Shown here piece after piece: positions 8,710 to 16,935 of a stretch of DNA of 45,704 bases. The DNA lies in assembly GCA_039029535.1 (NCBI GenBank), contig JBCCFW010000043.1, forward strand, positions 1 to 45,704, given 5' to 3'. Source of the DNA: JBCCFW01 sp039029535 (GTDB lineage: Bacteria > Acidobacteriota > JBCCFW01). Position numbers and translations under genes: made by a program. The notes beneath the pieces are model-generated. The model was not told the origin of the DNA, made no database searches, and saw only the letters and a program-made list of their open reading frames with translations. Positions within the stretch are counted from its first letter, which is position 1. Each line of letters opens with the position of its first letter.

Positions 8710-11109
8710 TCAGTCTTCCGGCTCGTTCATCTCGAGGACGAGTCGGAAGCCGAGCTGCCCGTCCCGCACTGTCGGTGACGAGATGCCACGCCAGGCCACC
8801 CCGACGGCACCGTGGCTCCAACAGCCTCCGCGCACTTCGAAGAGACCGCCCTGCTCCTCGACCCGCGAGGAGGTCTCGACACGGGATGACGTCCAGTCGC
8901 GGATGCAGCCGGCGAGGTCTCGAACCCCGTGAACCGAGCAGTCGGTCGGCCTCGCTCCGACCGGCCCGGGGTGAGGGCGCTCGGAGCTCGACTCACGCAC
9001 GTGAGCGAGGGTCGCGTCCCAGCGGTCTCCCCAAGGATGGAGCCGCGCGTCGGCACCCCGTGCCGCGAACTCCCATTCCTCGCCGGTGGGCAAGCGGAAA
9101 CGCCGCCCGTCACGCTCCGACCGCCAACGGGCGAAGGCCTGAGTGTCCTCCCAGTCGACGCCATGGACCGGCAACCGACCGAGCACGTCGTCGCCGTACC
9201 ACTCGAGGAGCTCCGGTCCGGCGATGACGTCGAGAATGGGCGCGAAGCAGCCGTTCTCTCGTTCGCAGTAGGCCCCGTCCGTCTTGGTCCGAGGAAGGTG
9301 TCGCTCAGCGTCCTCGTCCGACTGGTCGTCGAGGAATTCGCAGTACTCCTGGAAGGTGACCGAGTGCCGCGCCATCGCGAAGCTCGGCATGTCGACGAAG
9401 CGCCGTTCCCAGGACCGACTCGCTTCCGGGTCACCACCGAGCTCGACTCGAACCCCCGGTAGGTACACGAAGTCCTCAGGAAGCGCCCCAGCCTTCGGTA
9501 GCCGGAGCCTCCCCTCCCAAACCTCACCTCGCCGGATCCGGATCGGGTATCGCACCGTCTCGTGCCCCTGCGCGCTGGCCACGATCACGTAGCTCCCCAT
9601 TTCGAGGGGCGAGTCGACTTCGGGCCCCGACAACTCCCTCGGGGGACCATCGACCAACACGAGGTCGCGCTCGACGAGCGGATGGAGCATCAGCTCGGCG
9701 TTCGCCGGCTCGACGTGAAGCCGTAGCTTCCCCTCGCCTGCAAGCTCGCTGTCGTAGCGTCCATCGTGGAAGCGCTCGACCAGCGAGCGATAGGCCAGGG
9801 CTTCGCCACGACGACGCTCCTCCTCGGCCGTCCGGAACCGATCCCAGAAGAGCCGTGCCAACGCCTCACGAGCGGGTCCATGGTCATCGACGTGCGCCAC
9901 CGCGTCGCTGTAGCGATTGACCGCCACGAGGAAGCTGTCGAGGGCCTCCTGCTGAAGCCGCTCGCGTTGCTCCCGCGCTTCGAGCAGGTCGCGCTTCTCG
10001 TCGATGGGGACCCACGGGTCATACCGCTGCTCGAGCTCCCTCACCCGTTGCTCGAGCTCGCCTTGACGGAGCAGCTCGCGACGATGGCGCTCCAGGGCTC
10101 GACCCGCCGCGGTGGTCGCATCATCAGCCGCTTCCAGGCGTCGCTCGCGGTCCCGGATGCCCTCGAGGAAGGCCTGGAGCTCGTCATCGAGCGCCTCGGC
10201 CGACGGCAGGCGTTGCTTCGGATCTTTTCGTAGGGCCCACAGCGCCAGGTCGGAGAGCTCCGGCGGCACGTGGCGTCCGCGCGCGACCTCTGCCGGCGGT
10301 CGGGGCTCGTCTTCGAGGATCGATCTCCGCAGCTCGTCCTGTTCGGCCACGTGGAAGGGTCGACGGTGGGCGAGGACCTCGTAGAGCACGACGCCGAGCG
10401 CGTAGACGTCGGCTGCCGCGGTGAGCTCTCCGTGGTCGACCTGCTCGGGCGACATGTACGGAAGGGTGCCCACGATGGTCCCTTCCCAGCCCTCGCCGTC
10501 CGCCTCGACGACCTCCGAAATGCCCCAGTCGACCAGGAAGACCTCGCCGAGCGGACCGAGCATGACGTTGCCCGGCTTCACGTCCCGATGGACGACGTTG
10601 TGCTGATGGGCCAGGCGCAGCGCGCGGGCCACCTGCTGGATGACCTGGACGAGACGGATGAGACTCCACTGCTCCTCGGCGTCGGGCGCGGCCGAACGGA
10701 GGTCGAAGAGCACGTCGGCGAGCGACGCCCCCGACACGAAGCGCATCGTGTAGAAGGGGCGTCGGTCGGGGAGACGACCGAGGTCGTAGATCGGCGGGAT
10801 GTTCGGATGCTCGAGTCCGGCCGTCGCCTGCGCCTCGGAGAGGAAGAGCTCGGCGGCATCCCCACCAGGAACGTCGGTACGGAGGGTCTTGAGAGCGACG
10901 TCGCGACGGAGAGCCCGGTCGTAGACACGGTGCACGACACCCTGGCCGCCGCGCCCCGCCAGGGCGCGGTGCTCGTAGCGCACGGGGAGCTCGAGTGAGC
11001 CGACGCCCGCGGCAGCCTTGAGATGACCGCTCGGCGCCGACGGCAGCGTCGGCTGCTCGCGCGGGACCTGGGTCTCGGCGTCGGGATCGGTCGGGAGATC
11101 GGGCGGCAT
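8710..11109 (-). CDS. Ser/Thr protein kinase fused to a formylglycine-generating-enzyme (SUMF1)-like domain
   Basis: A 799-residue protein. Residues about 45-315 form a Hanks-type kinase: glycine loop AGRGGQGVV (51-59), catalytic Lys74, C-helix Glu92, HRDVKPGN (174-181, catalytic Asp176), DWG (194-196) in place of the usual DFG, and PYMSPEQ (217-223). A charged, probably coiled-coil stretch (about 315-420) leads to a linker resembling a PEGA domain (about 460-540). A C-terminal FGE-sulfatase/SUMF1-like domain (about 555-795) follows, with RLPTGEEWEFAARG, the GVRDLAGCIRDW motif and a terminal GFRLVLE. Such fusions are known in multicellular and envelope-rich bacteria; the FGE-like part is often a C-type-lectin fold binding module rather than an enzyme. 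No transmembrane helix is seen, so it is probably cytoplasmic. It is divergent from the di-heme gene at 11263 (153 bp gap). Confidence 0.92.
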   Translation of the reverse strand: MPPDLPTDPDAETQVPREQPTLPSAPSGHLKAAAGVGSLELPVRYEHRALAGRGGQGVVHRVYDRALRRDVALKTLRTDVPGGDAAELFLSEAQATAGLEHPNIPPIYDLGRLPDRRPFYTMRFVSGASLADVLFDLRSAAPDAEEQWSLIRLVQVIQQVARALRLAHQHNVVHRDVKPGNVMLGPLGEVFLVDWGISEVVEADGEGWEGTIVGTLPYMSPEQVDHGELTAAADVYALGVVLYEVLAHRRPFHVAEQDELRRSILEDEPRPPAEVARGRHVPPELSDLALWALRKDPKQRLPSAEALDDELQAFLEGIRDRERRLEAADDATTAAGRALERHRRELLRQGELEQRVRELEQRYDPWVPIDEKRDLLEAREQRERLQQEALDSFLVAVNRYSDAVAHVDDHGPAREALARLFWDRFRTAEEERRRGEALAYRSLVERFHDGRYDSELAGEGKLRLHVEPANAELMLHPLVERDLVLVDGPPRELSGPEVDSPLEMGSYVIVASAQGHETVRYPIRIRRGEVWEGRLRLPKAGALPEDFVYLPGVRVELGGDPEASRSWERRFVDMPSFAMARHSVTFQEYCEFLDDQSDEDAERHLPRTKTDGAYCERENGCFAPILDVIAGPELLEWYGDDVLGRLPVHGVDWEDTQAFARWRSERDGRRFRLPTGEEWEFAARGADARLHPWGDRWDATLAHVRESSSERPHPGPVGARPTDCSVHGVRDLAGCIRDWTSSRVETSSRVEEQGGLFEVRGGCWSHGAVGVAWRGISSPTVRDGQLGFRLVLEMNEPED

Positions 11110-11163
11110 CGGAGCGGACCTTCAGAGAACTTCGATGGTAACCGGTCGTTCGCTCGCGACGGG

Positions 11164-11192
11164 TTGGAATCGACCGAGCCGGGTCCTACGTT
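11164..11192 (+). promoter_or_regulatory. Candidate promoter of the second di-heme protein gene
   Basis: TTGGAA (11164-11169), a 17-bp spacer and TACGTT (11187-11192), 70 bp upstream of the ATG at 11263. The -10-like hexamer is identical to the one upstream of the gene at 21923, and the layout equals the one before lhr. Confidence 0.4.
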
Positions 11193-11197
11193 CGGAC

Positions 11198-11246
11198 CAC
11201 CAGTGGGGACTGGTGACAGGTCGGGGTCGACGGGCGCTCACGCCCG
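11198..11246 (+). other. Two short hairpins in the 5' leader of the second di-heme gene
   Basis: CACCAGT-GGGG-ACTGGTG (11198-11215, 7-bp stem, 4-nt loop) begins six bases after the candidate -10 hexamer. CGGGCG-CTCA-CGCCCG (11231-11246) ends where the GAGGGAG ribosome binding site begins. They could act as an operator and a leader structure that limits ribosome access. In this base composition short stems are common, so only the placement makes them worth noting. Confidence 0.3.
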
Positions 11247-11262
11247 AGGGAGTCACGACGCC

Positions 11263-14200
11263 ATGTCGATCCGTCCTCTCACGTCCTGCGCGGCCATCGT
11301 GCTCGCCCTCGCCCTGGCCGTTGCGGCCACCCCTCCTTCGGCCCACGCCACCGGCGCCCGCTCCTTCAAGAGCGGCCCGATCCAGGTGACCGCCGACGGA
11401 GCCTGGGTCTGGCTGGTCAACCCGGACCACGACTCGGTGGCGCGGATCGACGCGGCCGGCGGCACCTTTGCGCTCGACGAATACCCCCTGCCCGGGCCGG
11501 GGCCGCATCGCCCCCGCGGGATCGCGGTGTCCGAAGACGGCAGCGAGGTCTGGGTCGCCTGCCACGACTCCGACAAGGTCTTCGTGCTGGACGGCACCGA
11601 CGGCACGGTGCTCTCGGAGATCGACATGCCCTGGGGCTCGGGCCCCTACTCGGTCGCCCTGTCTCGCCCCGATGGCCTGAGCGGACAACAGCGTTTCGCC
11701 CTGGTCACCCTGCACCGCGGCGACGCCGTCATGGTCCTGGATGCCGTGCGGCACGCGATCATCAAGCACCTCAGCCCCACGTATCGCAGCCCCCACGCGG
11801 TGACCTTCACCGAGGACGGACAAGCGTGGGTCATGCACCTGTTCCCGGACGGTGAGCACCCCCGGATCTCCCGCGTGGACTTCGCCGATCCGGCCGACCC
11901 GAAGTACCTCACGCGCACCCGCGTCTTCCCCACCTTCCCGCAGCGCAGCAGCAGCCTGGCGGCGAGCGATCCGGCCGGTTCGCAGGTAGCAGAGGGGGGC
12001 TACCAGACCACCCGCGGACACGCGGCCCAGGTGCCCAACGGCGTGGACGGCGGACGTCTCTGGCTGAGCGTCCAGTACCAGAACATTCACGAGGACACGA
12101 TCACGCCGGACTCCATCATCCAGGCCACCGTCCGCAAGGTGACGATCCCCGAGCGGCGGATGCACGACACGCTCAACAACAACGACAAGGTCATCCTCAC
12201 CGCGCCTCACGTTCATCAGATCCGTGACGGCGGCGCCCACGTCGGCCCGGGCTGGAACCTTCCGGTGTCGGGCTTCATCGACCTCGGTTTCACCACCGAC
12301 GGCTCCACCGCCTACCTGCTCTTCGAGCAGAGCGACAACCTCGTCGAGATCCCCACCGACCTGCCCCCGGTCTCCGACGGCCGCGTGCTGCGATCAGTGG
12401 ACGTCGGCTCGCGGCCCATGGGCCTGGCGCTCTCCCCCACCGCCGACCTCGCCTTCACGGCCAACAACATCGACCGCACGGTCTCGGTCATCGACCTCGC
12501 GACGATGACCGAGCTCACCCGCATCGCGTCCACGACCCTGCCCGACCCCATCCCGGCCAACATCTTGAACGGCGCCCGTCTCTTCCACACGAGCCGCGAC
12601 GTTCGCATCTCCGTCAACGACAAGGTGTCCTGCGCGTCGTGCCACCTGAACGCGGAGCATGACGGCCGCTCCTGGGACCTCCAGTGGCTCACGACCGACG
12701 GCAGCGGCAACGCCACGGGCCCGGGCTTCCGCTTCACCCAGACCCTGCTCGGGCTGAGTCTCTCGATGGGGCCGATCGATCCGGCGACGGGCTTCGGACA
12801 GCTCCATCGCTCCGGAGATCGCGACGAGGTCCAGGACTTCGAGCACACCTTCCGCGGCGCGCAGATGGGCGGCCTCGGCTTCGTCGCCGACCCCGACCTG
12901 CAGGCGCCCCTGGGTGCCTCACAGGCCGGCTTCTCGACCGACCTCGACGACATCGCCGACTACGTCCTCGACCTGCCTCCGCTCGCTCGCAGCCCGCATC
13001 GTGCCGCCGGCGGCGCGCTGTCACCGGCGGCGATTCGAGGCGCCACGTTCTTCCTCGGCTCGGATCCGGCTCTCCCTGCCGACGGCGGCTGCGCGGTCTG
13101 CCACGTGCCGGAGAGCGGCTTCACCGACTTCACCTTCCACGACGTCGGTCAGCGTCGTGACAACGGCGAGAACGAGCTCAACAACCGCGCGCCGTACGAC
13201 TGGCACGTCAACACGCCCTCACTCGTCGGCGCGTGGACCACGGCGCCTTACGTCGGCACTCACGGCTGGGCCGAGAACCTCATCGACAGCCTCGTCGACT
13301 TCAACGACCCCGCCCGCCCCTTCCCCCACGGCGACCTGAGTGGACTGACCGTGCGTCAGATGCGGGACATCCAGGAGTTCCTGCTGTCGATCGACGGTGA
13401 CATGACCGCCGCCGAGGTCCGCTCGGCCCGGGACGATCGAGCTCCGCGCATCGTGCGTGTCGAGCCGGTGTCGCTCACCCGCATCGCGGTCTGGTTCGAC
13501 GAGAGCATCGACCTCGCGGCCGGCAACCCGGCGAGCTTCGCCGTCACCGACCTCGATGGCGGTCCGCCGATCGCCGTGACCGCGGCGGTCGTCGACCCGC
13601 AGAACCAGGACCGCGTCGACCTCACCGTCGACACGCTTCGCGCCCACTGCACCGACGTGAGCTACGAGGTCAGCGTCATGGGTCCCATCCCCGACCTGGC
13701 CGCCACCGCCTCGGGCAACACCACCAACACCCTGCGTCCCGGAATGCCCGGCTCGAGCGCGACCTTCGCCTTCGCCGACACCCTGACCATCACCATGGGC
13801 TCGTCGGGCTACGACTCGATCACCGTACCGACCCACGACGTCTCGACGATGTCGGGCCTGACCGGCTGGAACCACGGCTCGCTCTGGCTCAGCAACGACG
13901 ACAACGGTCGCAACCCGAACACGGGGCTCGTGCGCTTCGAGTGGTCGGGTCCGTTCCAGGCCACGACCGGCGTGACCGACTCCAACGACATCGTCGACGC
14001 AGCGGTCATCCTCCACCCCGCCTTCGGCGACTCCCAGGACATCGAGGTCTACCGGATGCTCGTGGACTGGCAGGACACGGGAGGCGGCGACTGGAACTCG
14101 AACCCCACCGGCGGTCCGACCTGGCGCGACGCCGCTCGGGGGAGCCGGCCCTGGAATGCCGCCAACGCCAACGCCACGGCCATGGGCGTCGACGGCAGCG

Positions 14201-14823
14201 ATCCGAGCCACTACGACGGGGGCCAGGACCGCGCCGACACGCCCGACCATGCGAGCCTGCTCACGGCGATCAACGAGCCCACGGTCATCGACGGTCCGCG
14301 GGTCACCGACGCCGCTCGCTTCTGGATGGACAACCCGGCGCTCGACTACGGCTACGGCATCAAGCTGCTGCCCAACCAGTGGAACGAGACCAAGTGGCAC
14401 GGCGCGGAGGCCGAGCTGCGGGCCCACCCGCCCGAGCTGCGCATCACCTACCAGCTCCCGCTGGCCACCGTGGCTCCCCCCACCGAGGTTTCGGCTCCCG
14501 GCAGCGCCGTGCCGTTCCGCATCGACGCGCTCAGCACCGGCTACCAGCTTCGCTTCGAGGACATCGGAGCGGCGGCCGAGCGGTACAACCTCTACGAGGG
14601 GACGATCGGTGACTTCACGTCCCACGTCGGCCGGCTCTGCCACGTCGAGCCGACCCGGGTCACCGGTCGCGCGTTCCTCGACGACCCTCTCGGATCAGGG
14701 AGTCACTACTACCTGATCGCGGCCGCCGGTCGTGATCTCGAGGGACCGCTGGGCGCCGACTCGTACGGACGGGCTCGCAACCTTCCGGCGACCGCGTGCG
14801 GGCCGACGGCACCCTGCCCGTAG
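11263..14823 (+). CDS. Exported YVTN propeller / di-heme cytochrome protein with C-terminal DNRLRE-like module
   Basis: A protein of about 1186 residues. The start at 11263 is chosen because GAGGGAG precedes it and it gives a clean signal peptide (hydrophobic 10-22, cleavage near SAHA-29); an in-frame ATG at 11023 would run through the kinase gene's 5' end. Residues 30-430 form YVTN-like propeller repeats (SPTADLAFTANNIDRTVSVI). Heme c motifs are CASCH (457-461) and CAVCH (610-614). After an Ig-like segment, a region around residues 830-1060 resembles DNRLRE/exported-nuclease-associated beta modules (YDSITVPTHDVSTMSG). The C-terminus ends in a fibronectin-like block typical of exported proteins in Acidobacteria-like genomes (SGSHYYLIAAAGRDLEG). 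The motif NGARLF...VSCASCHLNAEHDG parallels DGQALF...VSCASCHLDGKTDG in the gene at 80-3319, so the two are architectural relatives. Redox role is inferred. Confidence 0.85.
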   Translation: MSIRPLTSCAAIVLALALAVAATPPSAHATGARSFKSGPIQVTADGAWVWLVNPDHDSVARIDAAGGTFALDEYPLPGPGPHRPRGIAVSEDGSEVWVACHDSDKVFVLDGTDGTVLSEIDMPWGSGPYSVALSRPDGLSGQQRFALVTLHRGDAVMVLDAVRHAIIKHLSPTYRSPHAVTFTEDGQAWVMHLFPDGEHPRISRVDFADPADPKYLTRTRVFPTFPQRSSSLAASDPAGSQVAEGGYQTTRGHAAQVPNGVDGGRLWLSVQYQNIHEDTITPDSIIQATVRKVTIPERRMHDTLNNNDKVILTAPHVHQIRDGGAHVGPGWNLPVSGFIDLGFTTDGSTAYLLFEQSDNLVEIPTDLPPVSDGRVLRSVDVGSRPMGLALSPTADLAFTANNIDRTVSVIDLATMTELTRIASTTLPDPIPANILNGARLFHTSRDVRISVNDKVSCASCHLNAEHDGRSWDLQWLTTDGSGNATGPGFRFTQTLLGLSLSMGPIDPATGFGQLHRSGDRDEVQDFEHTFRGAQMGGLGFVADPDLQAPLGASQAGFSTDLDDIADYVLDLPPLARSPHRAAGGALSPAAIRGATFFLGSDPALPADGGCAVCHVPESGFTDFTFHDVGQRRDNGENELNNRAPYDWHVNTPSLVGAWTTAPYVGTHGWAENLIDSLVDFNDPARPFPHGDLSGLTVRQMRDIQEFLLSIDGDMTAAEVRSARDDRAPRIVRVEPVSLTRIAVWFDESIDLAAGNPASFAVTDLDGGPPIAVTAAVVDPQNQDRVDLTVDTLRAHCTDVSYEVSVMGPIPDLAATASGNTTNTLRPGMPGSSATFAFADTLTITMGSSGYDSITVPTHDVSTMSGLTGWNHGSLWLSNDDNGRNPNTGLVRFEWSGPFQATTGVTDSNDIVDAAVILHPAFGDSQDIEVYRMLVDWQDTGGGDWNSNPTGGPTWRDAARGSRPWNAANANATAMGVDGSDPSHYDGGQDRADTPDHASLLTAINEPTVIDGPRVTDAARFWMDNPALDYGYGIKLLPNQWNETKWHGAEAELRAHPPELRITYQLPLATVAPPTEVSAPGSAVPFRIDALSTGYQLRFEDIGAAAERYNLYEGTIGDFTSHVGRLCHVEPTRVTGRAFLDDPLGSGSHYYLIAAAGRDLEGPLGADSYGRARNLPATACGPTAPCP

Positions 14824-14840
14824 AGCTCGAGTCGCCGGGC

Positions 14841-15278
14841 TCAGTCGTCGGCGGAGACCGCATCGCCGATGCCGAGCTCACCTCCCTCGAGGACCTTCGC
14901 GCGCACGCCGGCGCGGTCCTCGAGGGCGTCCTTGGCGCCGTGACCGAAGAGCTCGTTCATGAGGTTGCAGGGCGCGGCATCTTGCGTGACCTCGACGAGC
15001 ACGGGCCCGAGGCGGAGGCGTCCACCGAGGTCGGGGAGCTCGACTCCCTCGACGGCGATGTTGCGACGGGTTCGACCCGCCTCGATCGGCCGACCCAGCT
15101 CCTGCGAGGCTTCCGCGAGCTTCTCCAGGCTGAAGACGGTGACCTGCCCCTTCACGCCGCTCTTGGCCTTGCGGTCACCGACGATGCCGTGGTCGGCGCG
15201 GATCTCGACCCGCTCGGGTGACTCGATGTCGGCTCCCTCGGAAGCCGCGACGTGGAGAGAGACGACGCGTCCGCTCAT
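14841..15278 (-). CDS. MOSC domain-containing protein
   Basis: A 145-residue protein that is essentially one MOSC domain, the fold shared with the C-terminal domain of molybdenum cofactor sulfurases. Visible features are the early GIVGDRKAKSG segment (about 32-42), the GRTRRNIAVEG segment (about 68-78), GPVLVEVTQDAAPC with the conserved Cys (about 104), and a Gly-Gly-Leu-Gly-Ile-Gly end. Stand-alone MOSC proteins are thought to handle sulfur or molybdopterin-linked groups; the substrate here is unknown. The gene converges on the di-heme gene (17 bp between the stops). It lies 63 bp downstream of the ACT-domain gene on the same strand, so the two may be co-transcribed. The ribosome binding site is weak. 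Confidence 0.82.
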   Translation of the reverse strand: MSGRVVSLHVAASEGADIESPERVEIRADHGIVGDRKAKSGVKGQVTVFSLEKLAEASQELGRPIEAGRTRRNIAVEGVELPDLGGRLRLGPVLVEVTQDAAPCNLMNELFGHGAKDALEDRAGVRAKVLEGGELGIGDAVSADD

Positions 15279-15341
15279 CGGCTGCTCACTTTGCTGACGG
15301 GTCCGGTGATCGAGACGATCACCGGCAGGACGGAAAGCTTG

Positions 15342-15743
15342 TCAGCTCGTCGTCGACGCGTCGAGGATCACCCAGCCGGCGTCTCGAAGAGCCGTGCAGG
15401 CCGAGGTCCACGCATCGCTGCGCACGAGCACGTGGTCGGTGTCGTGGGTGGCGATCGCGAGCACGGAGATCTCGGCGTCGCGCAACGGGCCGAGCAGTGA
15501 CCAGAGCAAGCCGACCAGCGCGAAGTCGAGCGGTCCCTCCACCTCGATGCGACGATAAGGACCCACCGCCTCGACATCGTCGGGCACGCCCTCAGCCGAG
15601 CAGGTGATCGACAGCTCCGAGTCCGTGCGGGTGACCGTGGAGAAGCCGTCGCCGTCGGCCCAGGACGGCACCGCCGCGCTCGGGTCCAGCCGGACCACGA
15701 CCAGCTCGCCGGAGCAGGCCCGCAGCCGTGGCCGCGCGCTCAT
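15342..15743 (-). CDS. ACT-domain (CASTOR/ACT_7-like) protein
   Basis: A 133-residue protein resembling the small family of tandem ACT-like domain proteins (DUF/CASTOR type). The diagnostic part is YRRIEVEGPLDFALVGLL followed by PLRDAEISVLAIATHDTDHV and a final beta-alpha unit ending in GWVILD. ACT domains bind amino acids and regulate partners; no catalytic domain is present. It starts with ATG at 15743, 30 bp after the stop of the zinc-ribbon gene, and is followed by the MOSC gene, which suggests a three-gene unit. The ligand is not predictable from sequence. Confidence 0.78.
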   Translation of the reverse strand: MSARPRLRACSGELVVVRLDPSAAVPSWADGDGFSTVTRTDSELSITCSAEGVPDDVEAVGPYRRIEVEGPLDFALVGLLWSLLGPLRDAEISVLAIATHDTDHVLVRSDAWTSACTALRDAGWVILDASTTS

Positions 15744-15773
15744 GGGCCAGCCCGCCGCGCGGGCGGCTCTCGC

Positions 15774-15941
15774 CTAGCTCTCGTCCTGCTCCTCGAGCAA
15801 GCGACGCTGCACCTCCACCGGCACGTTGGCCGCCTCCTGGAGATGTCCGCAGGGGCACCAGGGACCCCGGGCGACCTCGGAGTCGGCGGGTTCCTGAAGC
15901 GAGTGACCACAGCAGGGACAAGTCGTGTGCTCGAGCGACAT
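15774..15941 (-). CDS. Small zinc-ribbon protein
   Basis: A 55-residue protein. The ATG at 15941 follows GGAGG with 7 nt spacing. Two cysteine pairs, CPCC (residues 8-11) and CPCG (about 29-32), are placed as in a zinc ribbon. The C-terminal half (VPVEVQRRLLEEQDES) is a charged helix. The frame is open upstream to 16040, but the added residues look non-coding. I do not recognise the family. It may be a metal-binding adaptor for the following ACT/MOSC proteins; that is inference only. The 200 bases upstream (15942-16142) hold no gene I can support, only a locally AT-richer stretch around 16117-16127. Confidence 0.6.
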   Translation of the reverse strand: MSLEHTTCPCCGHSLQEPADSEVARGPWCPCGHLQEAANVPVEVQRRLLEEQDES

Positions 15942-16142
15942 GCAGCAGCCTCCGGGCCACCCCACTGCGTCGCAAGAGGCTGACGGCAGGGGGCTTCCAC
16001 GCATCCATGAGCCACGACGCCCCTCGGCCCGAGGTACCACCTCAGGCGGATGAGCGCTAAGTCACGACGCGTGTTCAGAAAACGTAGTCCCGGGACCGGT
16101 CGTGAGGCCAGCGCTATTAGAAAAATGCGGGCACTTCCCTGA

Positions 16143-16886
16143 TTACGTCGCCTGCTCAGGGGCTCCAGGCGTCTCTTCGATGCCGAGAGCGGTCTCGAGA
16201 CGACCCAGACGGGCCTCCGTCGCGGCGAGGCGCGCCTGCAGCTCGGTCACCTGACCCTGGAGGACCTCGACCTCGGCGACGGTCCGGCTCCGCGCGACCG
16301 GAGCCGCCGACGCCTCGACGGCGCTCCCCTGCTCGACGGTCTCCACCGACAGCCGCTCCCGCTCCTCGTCGGTGTAGAGCTCGTGGGCGTGCCGCACGCC
16401 TCGGGTCGCTCCCTCCGGGCTGAGCCGCCGAGCGAAGGTGGGCCTGCGGTCGCGGAGCTGCTCGAGCACCTCGTGCAGGCCGTCGAGGTCGTCGATCTGG
16501 CGCATCCGGCTGGCACGGGCACGGAGCTCGCCCTCGGTCTGGGGACCACGCAACAGCAGCTCGGCCAGCACGGCGGCCTGCTTGCCCTGGAGGTCGAAGA
16601 CCCGCTGCATCTCGTGACGCCACTTCGTCGAGCGGCCTCCCGAGTCCTTGACGGCGAGGACGTACCGGCGCTCGAGCAGCGACGAGAGGGCCTCCTGGAC
16701 CTCCCCGTCGTCGTAGCTCGAGACCGGATGGCGGTTGCTCTTCTGGTTGCAGGCCGCCACCAGGGCCTTGAGGGTCATCGGATAGTAGTCGGGGGTGGCG
16801 AGGCTCTTCTCGATGAGCACGCCCAGGACCCGACGTTCCTCGGGATGGAGGATCAGCCTCTCCGCACCGCTCTCTTGCTCACTCAC
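16143..16886 (-). CDS. yceH: YceH family (UPF0502 / DUF480) protein
   Basis: A 247-residue protein. Residues 1-185 match the YceH/DUF480 family with its paired winged-helix folds: RVLGVLIEKSLATPDYYPM (about 18-36), ALVAACNQKSNRHPV, TKWRHEM, and RGPQTEGELRARASRM. The C-terminal 60 residues are a heptad-rich, probable coiled coil (VAEVEVLQGQVTELQARL). The start is GTG, supported by GGGAGG with 6 nt spacing. The biochemical role of YceH is poorly defined; the fold suggests nucleic-acid or protein interaction. It follows trkH after 49 bp on the same strand. Confidence 0.9.
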   Translation of the reverse strand: MSEQESGAERLILHPEERRVLGVLIEKSLATPDYYPMTLKALVAACNQKSNRHPVSSYDDGEVQEALSSLLERRYVLAVKDSGGRSTKWRHEMQRVFDLQGKQAAVLAELLLRGPQTEGELRARASRMRQIDDLDGLHEVLEQLRDRRPTFARRLSPEGATRGVRHAHELYTDEERERLSVETVEQGSAVEASAAPVARSRTVAEVEVLQGQVTELQARLAATEARLGRLETALGIEETPGAPEQAT

Positions 16887-16935
16887 CGGTCACCTCCCGG
16901 ACCCTCGGTCCGAGCGGGAGGCTACCCGTGAAGCC

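Noticed and set aside
13219..14643. 474-residue minus-strand frame opposite the second di-heme gene.
   Set aside because: Val/Gly/Arg-rich antisense frame without any recognisable feature.
16117..16142. Possible terminator after yceH (GGG-AAGTG-CCC followed by T5 on the minus strand).
   Set aside because: The stem is only 3 bp, too weak to support despite the T-run.
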